NCBI GenBank assembly: GCA_003260075.1 | Contig: QLIY01000199.1 | Span: forward strand, 94,144 to 158,143 | Length of the DNA stretch: 64,000 nt | Source of the DNA: Phallusia mammillata | Taxonomy: Eukaryota; Chordata; Ascidiacea; Phlebobranchia; Ascidiidae | Direction: 5' to 3' | Shown here: piece by piece, positions 1 through 39,581 of the stretch | Position numbering within the stretch: position 1 is the first letter of the stretch | Layout: each line of letters begins with the position of its first letter | Notes under the pieces: model-generated | Told to the model about the DNA's origin: nothing | The model's database searches: none | What the model saw: only the letters and a program-made list of their open reading frames with translations | Program-made: the position numbers and the translations under genes

Positions 1-735
1 TTTTGAGTTTAAGACGAGTACAGTTACACTTTTTATGCCGAATTTTAAGTATTGTAAAGTCAGAGCAGAAGTCATGTTTATGCAAATCTGATTTTATAAT
101 ATTTTTCTAAAAAAGGATCAAATTATGCATGAGCTTTGATTTTGCATTGAGTCAAGGCGAAACAGTGTTCACTGCTTTTATATGTGAAAAAAATTTATTA
201 AGATAAACCAGACGAACACAGGTTGATAACCTCTGCTCTACGTTTGTATGAGACATACAATTCACACCCACCTGCAACATAAAACCATCACTTGAGACAT
301 GAGATGTGAGGAACAAACTTTCTGCCAGTCAACATTGGAAGATTTAAGAATATTCTGACATAACCACACCTTTGAAAAATATGAAAGTTGTATATTTAAG
401 TGTTATTTTTACAAGTAACTAAAACGGACTCTATAATGGACTCGTCACCAAGCATTCCCATATGGCAAGGCGAAGGCTAGAAAAATCCAGCCTGCAGTGG
501 GATTCGTACCCACAATGGGAGTCTTTTCAGGACTCGCGCTCTACCAACTGGGGGGGGGGGCAAAACACAAGCATCACTACATGACTTGATTTATTATGAC
601 GCCTTCAATGGGCCTGGTGTACAATAATTTCTATATGAGTGTGCCATGATCACTGGTCTGCGATGCTTTAGGACTGATCCCAGTTACAAATTTATGTTCA
701 TCCTAACTTGGCCTTAAAACCATTTTTTCACTTAC
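1..735. other. UBE3C intron with SINE debris
   Basis: No coding exon was found. Positions 421-550 hold a minus-strand tRNA-headed SINE cut by a G tract (about 551-560). Positions 585-700 hold a plus-strand SINE tail. The remainder is AT-rich sequence without recognisable features. Confidence 0.6.
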
Positions 736-1606
736 CAATCGTTCAGGGTCAGTTTTTCTGTCAAAAAAGAAACAAAGTTGTCGAATTATGTATCCAAGTT
801 TGTTGTGGTCAAAATTAGAGCCTCTCATTTGATCAAATAATTCCCGAAATTCCTGCTTCACTCTTTTTCTCACCAGAAACGAACGAACAGTCGATTGGAG
901 AAGAATCGTACTTCTGAGCTCTTTTCGGGCATTCTGAATATAGAGAAACACCACGGCATTCAATAGATAAAGTATAAATGTATCGAATAGGATTAAAACT
1001 AGGTTATGTTATAATTTTTAATGCAATAATAGCCAAGCAAAAAAGGTGAGAGGACACCTTACTAAACATGAACCACAAACTATTGCAATAAAAGCACAAA
1101 TTCGATCATTTAAAAAAATATAACATAAGATGGCTACCCATATCATTTTTAATTGAATTATGCTGTATAAACAAAGTAAGGTGTGATGGCCAAAAGCATG
1201 AAAACAACTCATACTTCTCTTTTAAGGCGTTCCACTTGAGCTTTGTGCAGCAAAGATGCTTTGTTGTATTTTTCCTGAAATAAAATCAATAAATCTAATA
1301 TCTAATAACAGGTTAGGTCTCAAAATACAAATATGTTTTTTTTTTGCTTAAAAATCATTTCGATAATGTGTTTCTAATGAAGCGTGACGTACTTTCCTTT
1401 TGCACACATGTTATTGCCTTTTTATTTCTCACACTTGCTTGCAGGCTTTGTGTTAGACAGGTCATTCTTTGATTAGCATTTGAAATAAAGGGACGCTTTA
1501 ACACCAACATGAGCAGGAAATAAACTTTTATCACACTTACCTCTTTGCTTCTTCCTCCGAGTGAAACTTGCGGAAGACTTCGAAAGTTTCCTTCGAAACT
1601 ATACAT
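736..1606 (-). CDS. UBE3C: UBE3C-like HECT E3 ubiquitin ligase, first three coding exons (partial)
   Basis: Three coding exons are visible: 1541-1606, 1215-1274 and 736-933, all phase 0 with GT/AG borders. Exon 1 starts at the ATG whose A is at 1606 and reads MYSFEGNFRSLPQVSLGG, close to the UBE3C N-terminus. Exon 2 reads EKYNKASLLHKAQVERLKRE, matching the basic helix that follows. Exon 3 carries the IQ-like stretch (LLQSTVRSFLVRKRVKQEF) and a later RQLCFFFD. Family knowledge: UBE3C is a proteasome-associated E3 that extends ubiquitin chains through a C-terminal HECT domain, which would lie beyond the left edge. No further exon was found in 1-735. An in-frame TTG at 1612 could extend the frame by two residues, but the ATG fits the family better. 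Confidence 0.9.
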
Positions 1607-3476
1607 CCCCAATCAGTGTGAAACAACAACAGTTAACAAGCAACACACAGTACGAGTTTTTGAGATGAAACTAACTATTAACCTAAGAATATTGAGTTGT
1701 TAAATACAGTAAACCTTCGTCTATTTGAACCAAAAACAATTCTGCATTGGACAAAGATCCAGATTAACCAATGTCGATTAGTTCAAGCCTTGCCTAACCA
1801 AGATTTACTTTACATTTTTCACTTTGTAAAATGCTACTTTATCTAACCTGAACACTGTAATCTGGTAGCAAACATCTAGGGTGTGACCTTTTTTGTTAAC
1901 ATATTGCCCCACATAGGCTTAGGCCTCCAAACCATATGATCTATCAAATCTCCCCAACAGTTAAAACCAGTAAGAAAACCCTGGGACTTCCCCTGAAAAA
2001 CGTTTTGGGAAATACACAGCAGGAAATTTAAACTGTACTTGTTGACAAATGAAAAATAGGTGTTTAAACCTACAAAACCCTGTACTGCTGGAACATTTGG
2101 GGTAGCCCAGCGTTTTAAAAATTTATTTAAAAAGTTTCAAAATCACTTAAAAATAAAAATCGTTCCGTATGTGATATGTCTGTTGTCTAGACACAAAACT
2201 TCCACCCAACGATAGAAACTACTATAACAAGCCTCAGTTGGGGGGGGGGGAAACCCTACTTGTTGACAAATGAAAAATAGCTGTTTAAACCTACAAAATC
2301 CTGTACTGCTGGAACATTTGGGGTAGCCCAGCGTTTTAAAAAGTTATTTATAAAGTCTCAAAATCACCTAAAAATAAAAATCGTTATCTATGCTATGTCT
2401 GTTATCTATAGGCACAAAACTTCCACCCAACGATAGAAACTACTATAACAAGCCTCAGTTGACTTATTGGCAACTAACTGTAGACCTATCAGAAAAGAAA
2501 GGTACATTTAGGCGAAACAAAAATTGACAAAACACAAAGAATATTTGCCGTACTAATTGTCTATTTAACATAAAAAAAGAAGAATTATTTCATTTCCTGT
2601 TCAGTAGTGGTTTATTACAACATGCCAGGGGGGGGGGCCAGAAAAGAAAAGTACATTTAGGCGAAACAAAAATTGACAAAACACAAAGAATATTTGCCCG
2701 TACTAATTGTCTATTTAACATAAAAAAAAACAAGAATTATTTCATTTCCTGTTCAGTAGTGGTTTATTACAACATGCCAAGCTAGTGTATGTTGCTTAAA
2801 ATTGACTTGAAAGTTATCAAAATACTCCAATCTGGTCGTTTTTGTTGTAAATTCTTTCTTTCTTTGCGAATCAAAACAACCAGAATATTCTTATGACTCG
2901 GCAGATTTTATTCGCGATTAGTCATGCATCATAGAAATCATATTTTTTTCCAAAATACGGTATTTAAATTTGTAAAAACACACAATCCTTTTCGTAAGCT
3001 TGTTCATAATTTGTAAGTCAATGCATGTATTACATTTATCTTAATCAAATGTATTTGGAACATATTACATTGAAAAAAAAGGCATAAACATAAATAAATG
3101 CAGTATCTAAGAAACATTTTGGCAGCATTTTTTTAATGTGCGGAAAAAGCGATTGTCTTGTCGCGGTTGTTTTTTACAATTCCAACCAATTGTTGTTCTT
3201 TAGATTTATTCAAAAGAAACACGCGAGCCAACACAAGTTAAAATTCCATATCATTGCACAAGCACTGTCCCTACATAGTCGTTCATCTTGGTTGAAAGCA
3301 CTGGCTTTGGTTGTAGCCTACTTCTCAAATTCAAGACAAGTTATTATCCTTCTTCTTCAGTAACGTCGATATTGGCAAATTTGAAGTCTTGGGGGGGGGG
3401 GCCCTACATAGTCGTTCATCTTGGTTGAAAGCACTGGCTTTGGCTGTAGTCTACTTCTCAAATCCAAGATACGTTA
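1607..3476. repeat. UBE3C-Tie spacer with three unmerged allelic duplications
   Basis: The spacer lies between the UBE3C start codon and the Tie stop. It contains near-identical pairs separated by G tracts: about 2035-2239 with 2256-2460; 2490-2627 with 2640-2779; and 3271-3390 with 3401-3521. The last pair includes a truncated second copy of the Tie C-terminal exon (about 3339-3390). No other exon is seen. Confidence 0.7.
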
Positions 3477-30577
<27,101 letters not shown>

Positions 30578-31601
30578 TGATACGAATCCAGATTTTATTA
30601 AGCGGAAAAGTCAACTATTAATTTTAACTACTTACTACCAATATTGATAAAACGTCTTTTAATCCATAATTAAAAGTACTAAACTTATAATATAGCACGA
30701 GCACAAAGTACGGACATTATTTCCAATTACCTGAAAAAAAAAATTGTAAAATGTTCATTGCTTAATTGTAATGACAACAATGTGAAACAGAGCTTCTACA
30801 TGCGGAGTAACGTCTGTTAATTTCTTGTCTGCTTTCTTCATTAAGAAAACAACTATTTTTACTGCATTTAATTATTTATTATTTATGTTTATTCTGATTT
30901 CTGCCTTTCGATATCCAAGTCCTTAGTTGTGCATATAAAGTTGTAATAAAAAAATTGACAATAGTAGATCTTTCATTGACTTTCTAACACATATTGCCCC
31001 TGACTTTGTAAGCCAGATTCGTGCGGTCGGGAACGCTTTCAAAAAAATTCATCGCAAACAGAAATTCCCAAACTCACATAAGGTACCATGACAAAAAACA
31101 TCACCAGACCATACCTAAAGCATTGGACCAATGTTGAATCGGTACCGTACCTTATCAAGTACTTCCGGCTGTTTACCGATCGTTTCCATTTCGGTACATT
31201 GTGACGTCACAAAAGAGTGATTGTCGCTTGTGACCAATCACGTTCGAATCGTCTGTCGCGTCAACGGGATTTAAGCCGAGGTTTGGGTGACGAATTTATG
31301 AATAAAAATGAATCAGTTTTTATTCGTTTCCCTGAAAATAAACATCAACAAGATCAAAAATCAAACAAACTTACAAAAAGTTTCTGAAAAACGAATTTTA
31401 TTAAATAATCCCAGGGTTAAAGATCGACAAAGATTAAAACTGAATTTCGTAAAAGTTACCAAAGGAAAAAAATCGTTTTATTTTGTTTAAATAAGCCTTG
31501 TATGTTTGGGAAAGCAAATTCGTGCCATTTAATTTTTAATGAATAAAATGAAATATTTTGTTTGCAGACAAAATTCAGGCAAATCATAGTTATAAAATTA
31601 T

Positions 31602-31904
31602 TTAAGCAACATTTAAAACGATAATTTTAGAATTTTTGGCAAACGTACTTAATTTGGCAAAAATTTGTCGCCCAAACTTGGCCTTGACTCGTTGCGGTTT
31701 GAGATGACATAGTAATTGGTTGGCATGACGACCCAATATTCGAGCAATCGTGACTTGGACGTTGTGGATTTTCTCACGGTGGAGCGATGAAGGTGACATT
31801 TTCAACTTGGCACCATCGCTACCGGTCGCTATGGCAACAAGAGGCTCCTTTGCGAGCAGGGGTGCGAAATTATGTAATGCGAAATAATGGGCCAGTCCCA
31901 GCAA
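31602..31904 (-). CDS. Unassigned open reading frame of about 100 codons
   Basis: I do not recognise this frame. Its middle reads KLKMSPSSLHREKIHNVQVT, then ARILGRHANQLLCHLKPQ and a Lys-rich end. Composition is protein-like, with few rare patterns, but there is no neighbour with matching splice phase and no family motif. It may be a small gene, a lone exon or a transposon remnant. Confidence 0.25.
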   Translation of the reverse strand: MLGLAHYFALHNFAPLLAKEPLVAIATGSDGAKLKMSPSSLHREKIHNVQVTIARILGRHANQLLCHLKPQRVKAKFGRQIFAKLSTFAKNSKIIVLNVA

Positions 31905-32141
31905 AAAGTTGACTCAAAAACCTTGCTGATTTTGCCCCTATTGAGGACATGCTGGCAATACATTAAAGCCTTTTTTGTTACGATATTTTTATATATACAC
32001 GATTTACAAGTCATAAATATTTTAGGTGTAAATAAATTGTATAAAAGACCATTAACCAGTAGAATTAAATTTACAAAATTGGGCCCTTTGATAAATTTAT
32101 AAACTTGGAAAATGTAATGATCGGTTTCCAATCGGTATATG

Positions 32142-32319
32142 CAGTGATGGGATTCAGCCGGTTCGCGCCGGTGCTATAGAACAGTCTCACGAAATTTTAT
32201 AAGATCCGCGAACCGGTTAGCATTACTGGTTACTGTCAATGCTTTTTGTGACAGAACCGGCTAAAAAATATGACTTTTGTGACAGAACCGACTTACAAAA
32301 AGTTTGAATCCCACCACTT
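32142..32319. mobile_element. MITE of the GATTCAGCCGGTTCGC family
   Basis: Ends are CAGTGATGGGATTCAGCC and TTTGAATCCCACCACTT. Flanks GGTATATG and AGTGTATG are similar at six of eight positions. Members of the same family lie at 42666-42760 and 59103-59206. Confidence 0.65.
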
Positions 32320-32693
32320 AGTGTATGTTGTTGAAAATCGCATAACTCTTAGCTCTCATCCCAAAACGTTGGCAAAAATTTCTTAAACTTCCTATTGGTG
32401 CAGACTTGGCTTGGGTCGTTTCAAATCGCTCCATTGAAACAGGTTACCACGTGTTCAGCTGTGGTTTTTGGCAACGAACACATAGGTTACGTCAGAGTGC
32501 CTTGTTCACACTCTTGTAGGAGTAATGCCAATAAAGTCTGAAAGAATGATTTATTTTGGTAACAAAGAATTTTTCAAACTAACCATTTGTTTCACGATTT
32601 CGACTCGTTTTAAAAGTAAAAGCGATGAAAAATACCTCAATTAGAACTGTGAAAAAATGTCGTCTAATAAAACGGTTTTATTACCATGTGTCG

Positions 32694-32762
<69 letters not shown>

Positions 32763-33907
32763 NCCATGTGTCGGTATTTTTTTTTATATATAGGCTACCA
32801 AACCAAGGTTTTCCAATGCAAGATTTTCAAGCTAGACACCGCTCTTTCTTATGGTAAATAAACTATCGCAAAAACGTTGTCTTGTCAAACGCATACAAAA
32901 CAAATACGTAGACTTTATACAACATCTTTACCCGAAACTTTTGTATTTTTCTGTCAAATCAAAATACGCATTAGGTAAATTGTCCATATATTTTTCAGAC
33001 CTCATTTGCTTTAACTCAGCAATGTGGTTTCCTTTTTAACTTTTAAGCCTTCCGAAAAGCTAAGAAAGTAAACTCATTGTGAGTTACTGACACCCTGTGG
33101 AAAATGACTTGCCGAAATCGTAACGCCACGGTAGCGATAAAGCGTCATTGTAAAATACATGCAAACCGGCATAAGTATTTTGCAACACTAACTTTTAAGC
33201 GCCTTTAAACTAAAGTGTAGTATACACATGTCACATTGTTCTTTGACGCTTAATACGTAGATCCAATAACACAACAGAATTTACGGTATAGGCTATAGGC
33301 TCTACAATGTTAATCTTTAAGTACACAAAGCTAATATTAACAGGTTCTATTTACAAACATAGGTATCGCGGCAAAAACAAAAAAAAGTGTTATTTACACC
33401 TGGTTCAGGTTTTCTAAATGTTTACATAGCTTTTGACATTACACTGCCCTAAAACAGTAAAATATTTTACCTGTTAAAAAGACCAAACTGACAAGTATTT
33501 CTTGCTGTAAATGTACGTATAGGAACCACAGCTGTCTACCAATCCTCTCCAGTACCAAACAGCATTGAGGTAAAACAAAAACAAACATTGCAATCAAGAA
33601 TTAAGTTAACTCTGCCTTTCGCAACTTAATCAACTACCGCTGTGAGCTGAAGCGCGACAAACATTAACTATAAAAATCATAAAAAATGCAAATACAGTTT
33701 GTAACTTACTTTATTTTTACAAAACACATGTTATTTACAGACAAATTTTGTAAAAATCGTTTTTTAGGTATAGTTTTCAGTACCACAAATAGAAAAGTTT
33801 TTTTTTTAACCCTATTCTCTGCAATACGAAAAATTAACGTGACTGTACTTTTGAATATTTACAAAATAACGCAAGAGCTGTACAGTACTAAAGGGGGTAC
33901 TTGCTTT

Positions 33908-34768
33908 TTACAGACCAAATGAGCCCAAATTTCCCAAAAGACCGGCCACTTCTCCAACTGTTTCCAAATGAGATGATGCCTGTCCGGCCAAGTTTAAAAA
34001 TTGCTGTGGCGCAGACCTTTGTTGGGGACTGAAGGACTGCATTGGAGTTGGGTTGCCGAATTGGAAATTTGGTTGCGAAAAAATAGGCTGCATTCGATTA
34101 TACGATTGCATTGTTGACTGCTGTAGCAGTTGCCAACACTGTTGTGTTTCCATATTGTCCTTTCGCTGCATTTCCAGCATGTAAGACATGAAGTTTTCGT
34201 GATCACGTTTCTGATTTTGCATCATCATTCCTAGCATTTGCTCAGTTTCCTTCTCCATTTCCATTTGCATCCGAAGAAAAGCCTCTTCAGGTTGTTCAGG
34301 CGGTTTTGACTGAAAAGCTTGCGACCCATTTGGTTGCAAGTTTCCATAAAGATTATTGGATTGCTGTGAAAATCCAGTTTGGGGCTGAAAACCGTACGGT
34401 ATCTGTTCTGCGTGTGGTTTGTAGGCCTACTTCTCTTTTTGTAAATCTACATACTGTGGTGGTAGAGGTGGTGCGCTTGCGTTTTTGTATGCCTGATTTT
34501 GTGGACAGTTAATACCAATTGATACGTTAGGCTGTACTGGTGCTGAAGACCCCAAAGGAAACACATATCGTGGATTCCCTTGAAAGGCAGATGCCCCAGG
34601 ATGACCAGCAGTTATATCAGCGACCAACTGAAATTTGAAAGCAAGTTAACTTTGCATTAACGGATACAACAAAACTATACCTACCTTGTAAGGCTCTTTT
34701 CCACTTGTAGCTGTTTGTCTTTGCCCATTAGGAGCCAGGCTGTATGGTACTGGATAATAATTAGACAT
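33908..34768 (-). CDS. Gln/Met-rich protein of unknown function with in-frame TAG
   Basis: Exon 1 is 34685-34768 (ATG at 34768; MSNYYPVPYSLAPNGQRQ) with a GTAGGT donor; exon 2 begins at 34627 after a CAG acceptor, phase 0. The frame runs through Pro-rich sequence to a TAG at 34427-34429, then stays open for about 172 more codons to TAA at 33908-33910. The second part holds a Met/Gln/Glu-rich, probably helical stretch (LRMQMEMEKETEQMLGMMMQ) and a Gln/Pro-rich stretch ending LLGNLGSFGL. I do not recognise the family. The TAG can be a true stop (product about 95 aa), a stop on one allele, a readthrough site, or part of a 48-base intron (GTAGAT at about 34444 to ACAG at about 34397) whose removal keeps the frame. 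Confidence 0.55.
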
Positions 34769-36343
34769 CAGATGCTTTCTGTTTAGCAAGCCTTTAACTG
34801 TATGTCTCAAGAGCCCAAGGAAAATAAACTGCACTAACAGCAACTGTAATGGCAAGAGAAATGCCAAAACTTACAGTTCTATTTTCAGTTCCTAGCAGGC
34901 ACGTTTTAGGTATGTTCCTGGCTTGACCCAAACAAAGAAAAAACAAACACTTGCATGAAAAATTAATGCAACGTTTCAACAATAAGCAACAGAAGTGTTA
35001 CTTTAGCCTTTTTGCATTGACTTTGTTATACTCACCTCAAATACTTCTGTAAACGATCGCAAACCTTTTACGACAAATTGGGTCCTATGGCAAACAACTT
35101 AAGTCACGATAGGTCTATAATATGGCGTCAAGACTTCCCGGTTTCAATGACATTTATTTGATAGGCGACTTAGTAAGAATGTCAAAACAAGAGTGTAGAA
35201 GTAAGTGTATAACAAATTCAATGATTTGTGTTGGTGGGAAAAAAACCTCAAAAATTGCAGTCATCAAGTGCATAATGCCCTGCAATTTTTATGGGATATT
35301 TTTGTTCGTTTTTTAAGGTGGCTAACTGTACAATAACTAACACAAGATAAGGTATATGTTCTGTAACTTTGTGCTCATCGTTGACTAGTCTGTGTTCAGA
35401 AGCTCATGTGACGCTGGTGCATGAACAACTAACAAGCAACTGTTAAATATATACAAGTTCCTAGAAAAACCTGCCCTTTTCTCTGCTGCAAATCAGCTAT
35501 TTTTAAACACAACAAAACGACCTGGCGATTATACAAGCTGTGTCACCTAAAAGTGGAACTGAAAACGCCTGCGGGATTTTGCCTTAAGCAGTTTTTTTTG
35601 ACATTTTTTTTAGTTTGCATCCGCTAATAGGTGGTAAACTAACCACCTTTTTACAACAGCGCGAAAAACCTGATACGATTTTTGACCACATCGGTTAAAA
35701 ACATTTCAAAAAAAGCAATTAAACAAAAATATGTGACAATAAACACAGCATAGTAAGGTTAGTAACGATAAAACAAAACTTATTAGCACTTTTTTTAGTA
35801 GATAAGTCTTGTAATCACAAGGTTATTGGTTCTAATCCCACCTTAACCTCATCGTTTCTACAAGCAAGAAACCTAAGCAACGTTGCTTTTAAGTCATAGG
35901 TTTAGGCAAATTCAAATTCTGAGTCAGTTGAAATTAATAGAAAAGAAAATACCCCTCAAAAGCATTGAAAATTTGAAACAAACCATTAAATGTAAAGAGA
36001 CATTAAAAAGTTTGGCAAAAAGTAATAGTTTAAGAAAGATAAAGACAAAACAAACACATAAGTTTAGTAGAACGAGTTTAGGAGATAAAAAGAAAATAAA
36101 GAAGACAATGTTATAACAAATTCAACACACAATGTACTCATTAAAAATGAACTTTTTGCAAAATTGAAACTGGAAGAGAATGCAGTAAGTAGTAGATAAA
36201 AATATTTAAGATATTAGGCAATAAGGAAGCAATGTTATTTTGGAAATAGAGTGCTTGAAACAGAGTTTTTGTCATAATTAGCTTTCAAACATCTCACAAT
36301 TGCTAGCAAAAATATATGTAACACCTTATACAACAGTATGCAC
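34769..36343. other. Spacer between the Gln/Met-rich and membrane-protein genes
   Basis: Short uncharacterised frames occur (for example plus 35122-35316 and 35883-36116), the latter Lys-rich and low in complexity. A tRNA-like SINE piece lies near 35800-35860. Apart from these I see nothing that supports a gene. Confidence 0.45.
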
Positions 36344-38525
36344 TTATTCTTTGACAGGCAAAGTGGTTTCAATAACAGCGGGAAGATTGTTTTTGTCGTC
36401 AGAAACTGCAACAAAAGTTTCCACCATTTTCTTCGTAAACACATCTTCTTCTGGTTCAATAACGCCATTAGAGGGAAGTAGGGAGTATTGAACTTGGGTT
36501 ACAGTACTAAACACACATAAAAAGTTTATTAAGTAATTTAAATAGCAGCATTACAAAAAAATTCAACTGTTGTTTTTGCCCCACATTTGACCAGATACTA
36601 GTGTAGCTAACATAGTGACTTCCAATTTGGGGTTAACGAACCCCCTAGCGATCAGTGGTGCCAAGGGTCTGTGAAGACCAATAATTTGCTATTTTCTTTG
36701 GAGAGTTTAAGGTTATCTTTATACTGGGTCTGTAAGCCGACTAAATTTATAAAAAAGTGTCCATTGCTAACCAAAGGTTGGGAACCACTGGTCTATTAAA
36801 CTGCACTTAAAAAATTTACATACCTCTTATTTTGAGGTTTTGAGCAACACCTCTTGCAAAGTCTCTTTTTTATTTTTTTTACTTTCTTATGCAAAGCTGA
36901 TTTCTGGAAAAGTGATAAAATGATAAACTGTAAATTTTTTATGGTGGATTGCTTTGAAAAGTACTGATACCTACCGGAAATTTTTGTTGTACAACACATT
37001 TTTCGAAGAATTTTTGAAGTGCGGCCAAAAGGAATGAAAAAATTGACAAGCAAAGCATGTAGAAGTATGAAAGCATAACCTGGAATAACACAAAATTAGG
37101 TTTTCTTACAGTACATCACTAAATAGTTCTACAATCACATTCAGATTTTTAAAAATACACCCAACCACATACGACATTAAAATATAAGCAATATTTTTAA
37201 CTCACTATGTTTATAAACAGGGAAATCAAGTCCCAGTTGCCATATGAGTCGACATAGTAGTTTAACAACAGTGTTGGAAAGCTCCATAGCAAAGGCCATA
37301 AGTTAAGCTGTAACAAAAACAAGTTATGTATCTCTTTGTTTCAATGTAATTGGGCAAAACACTTACTGATACATAGTATTCAGCCCCCTCTGGTTTTTCC
37401 ATCTTCATAAGAAATGCCTAAAAACATTCATTTGTAGTGGTTCTGTTTGTTAAATTTTATTTAGGACAACTACCGAGCCAAAAATTAACTGTGGAATTTT
37501 AAATAGTGGAGGGCACAATTGGTGTATTAATGTTAAACACAATAAAGTTATTATGAGACAAAAAATATACAAATATCGGGTTAAAACACAATTGGTCGAA
37601 CCATGCAAAGTACTGCGTAAATTTCAATGACTTAAACCGGTTGAACAGGGTTGAAAACTTTCATACATATACCAGATGTTAGCAAATGTGTTTAACGTAG
37701 CCCGGGGCCTTAAATGGTGCAATTAATTTCTGAAACCTAGAATCAACAAATTTTGTGTATTATGAAGAAAAATTTTGTTTATGAAAGCTGTACCTGCCTA
37801 AACAAACTTTTATGTCATCAAAAAGTGTGACACTTTTGCAAGTGAACGCTACATTAAGACAAAAGAAATAAAGAAAACAAAGTCAACTTCCAGCCAGTCT
37901 GCAGAACATGGCAGTTCCCAACAAGATCTCGTGCGTGCAGGACCTACATGTCCCGCGTGTGCGCGTGCATGACCCATAAGTTCGAGTGCAAGACCAAAAA
38001 GAGGTCAAGACAGCCCATTCAAATGCCTTTGGTGCAAAATTTTCGCGTGCAAATCCCAAATGTTGGCATGCAAAATTTTTTTTTCAAAAAATAATCACGT
38101 GTGCAGCTGCCACACTCTGCAGACTGGACTTCCAGTAGTGTTATAAGTACTAAAATAACATTATTAAACAGTCTAAAAGTGAGAGACTACTTTAAAACTT
38201 GCTAAATCAATCCCAAACTTCTAAAAACTGAAAGTTAACTTACCAAAAATCGCCCATAATAACCTTCATGATATTTGTAAAAGCCACATCGGTAGGCAGC
38301 AACGCCAGTTATAAACTCGATCAGCTGAAACAGACAATCACTTAAGAATACAAACTTACACATAACATCCCTTATTTAGCAGAAACTTACGTAAAAAAAT
38401 TCGCTCAGAAAATATGCACAAATTCGTCTTGGACTGATTTCTCTTTCTTTTCGGCTAACTCGGGCCGATAAAGTTGATTGTCCTACAAATTTTTTCGCTT
38501 CTGAAGAGTCTGAATCGTCACTCAT
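36344..38525 (-). CDS. Unrecognised multi-pass membrane protein, seven exons
   Basis: Exons are 38391-38525, 38244-38324, 37367-37417, 37206-37307, 36975-37079, 36824-36903 and 36344-36506, giving 238 residues. All junctions have GT/AG borders and continuous phase (0 except the last, phase 2). The ATG is at 38525 (MSDDSDSSEAKKFVGQSTLS) and the TAA at 36344-36346. Hydrophobic stretches occur around ICAYFLSEFFYLIEFITGVA, LWPLLWSFPTLLLNYYV and ISLFINIVMLSYFYMLCLSI, suggesting three or four helices with charged ends. A Lys/Arg/Cys cluster (KKVKKIKKRLCKRCC) after the last helix suggests a cytoplasmic face with possible palmitoylation. The acidic tail ends VIETTLPVKE. I do not recognise a family and assign no function. 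Exons are unaffected by homopolymer joins. Confidence 0.82.
36625..36795. mobile_element. hAT-type MITE remnant in membrane-protein gene intron
   Basis: The right end reads AGGTTGGGAACCACTG near 36776-36790, a standard terminus of the MITE family in this window. The left end, near TTCCAATTTGGGGTTAACG, is degraded and no target duplication is clear. Confidence 0.45.
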
Positions 38526-39581
38526 TTTGGCAGATTTGGCCTAATCAAATTTACTGTAATTGTTAAGTCCAAGTCCAGTCAAAAATGGTCGATTTCATGC
38601 TTTGAAATTTATCTGTTGTTGACAATAATAAACCGATGACCACGTCTATTAAACCTTTAAGGTACGATTGCACATTTTGAAAAGAATTACTGATCTTAAA
38701 AAGTTTATCTGCACGTTTTTTGCCTGTCACTCGCGCTTGTTCTCACCTTTTTACTGCTTTTACATGCTTTATTATTGGATTTACATTCATTTGAAAATAA
38801 CACAAGTTGCTGTCGAAACGTCATGTTTTACACTATGCTGATTTGTTTGTAGTTAGGATTTTTAAAAACTGGAATTGTTTCTTAAGTTGTTATTTGTTGA
38901 AAACATATTGCAAGTAGTTTAAAACCTTATACAATTGTCCAAATGTTTAAAATATAGTGTAACAAAGTAACTATTAACTTTAATTGACATGAAATAAACC
39001 GTTGTTTTGGATGATGTTATCCTTAACTTGTTATGGTACCTTAAAATAAACAATGGCAGTTTGCCTAAAAGTACCAGCCTCAATATTAGGGGAATTCCAA
39101 AAACTCAATCAATTTCTGTATTTTATCAGGCTTGGCAAAAAAACAGACAGAAGTACAATATATTGGGATTGTTTTTATTCACTGCATTTACATGATAATA
39201 GAAATTAATTGGCGGAACGAAGGTTAAAAAATATTAGTATTTTTGTGAGACGATATTCTGACAAAAACAAAACTGTACAAACGAATTCAACAAAACAGTC
39301 AACCATAGCACCCAAACTACCACCAAACTGGACATGTTTTTAAAAAATGGTGTTATTTGTAGTGTTAAAATTATGTCACAATTCGTACAGTAAAACACCC
39401 CAGCCAAGAACATTTTCAGTTAATGGCACTGCAATACAGTTTTTGGCATTCATCTTAACAGATTTTCATTTTACATTTGCTGCAATAGGAAAACCTGAGA
39501 AATACTAAAATATGACAACATGATCTACTGCTCAACAATAATAGCCCAGCAAATGCAAGATACGGGTCCCATATGTACGTT
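38526..39581. other. Spacer between MPDZ 3' end and membrane-protein gene
   Basis: This is the MPDZ 3' untranslated region plus the promoter side of the next gene. A minus-strand AATAAA at 39174-39179, about 400 bases after the stop, is a candidate polyadenylation signal. No other gene or clear repeat is seen. Confidence 0.5.

Larger units (their letters stand above)
30578..33907. other. Tie upstream region and spacer to the Gln/Met-rich gene
   Basis: Most of this 3.3 kb shows no recognisable gene. An unassigned minus-strand ORF is at 31602-31904, a MITE at 32142-32319, and a 66-base T run with an N at 32697-32763 followed by a repeated CCATGTGTCGGTA. TGACGTCA occurs near 31203. The Tie promoter must lie here but no core element is evident. 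Confidence 0.5.
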
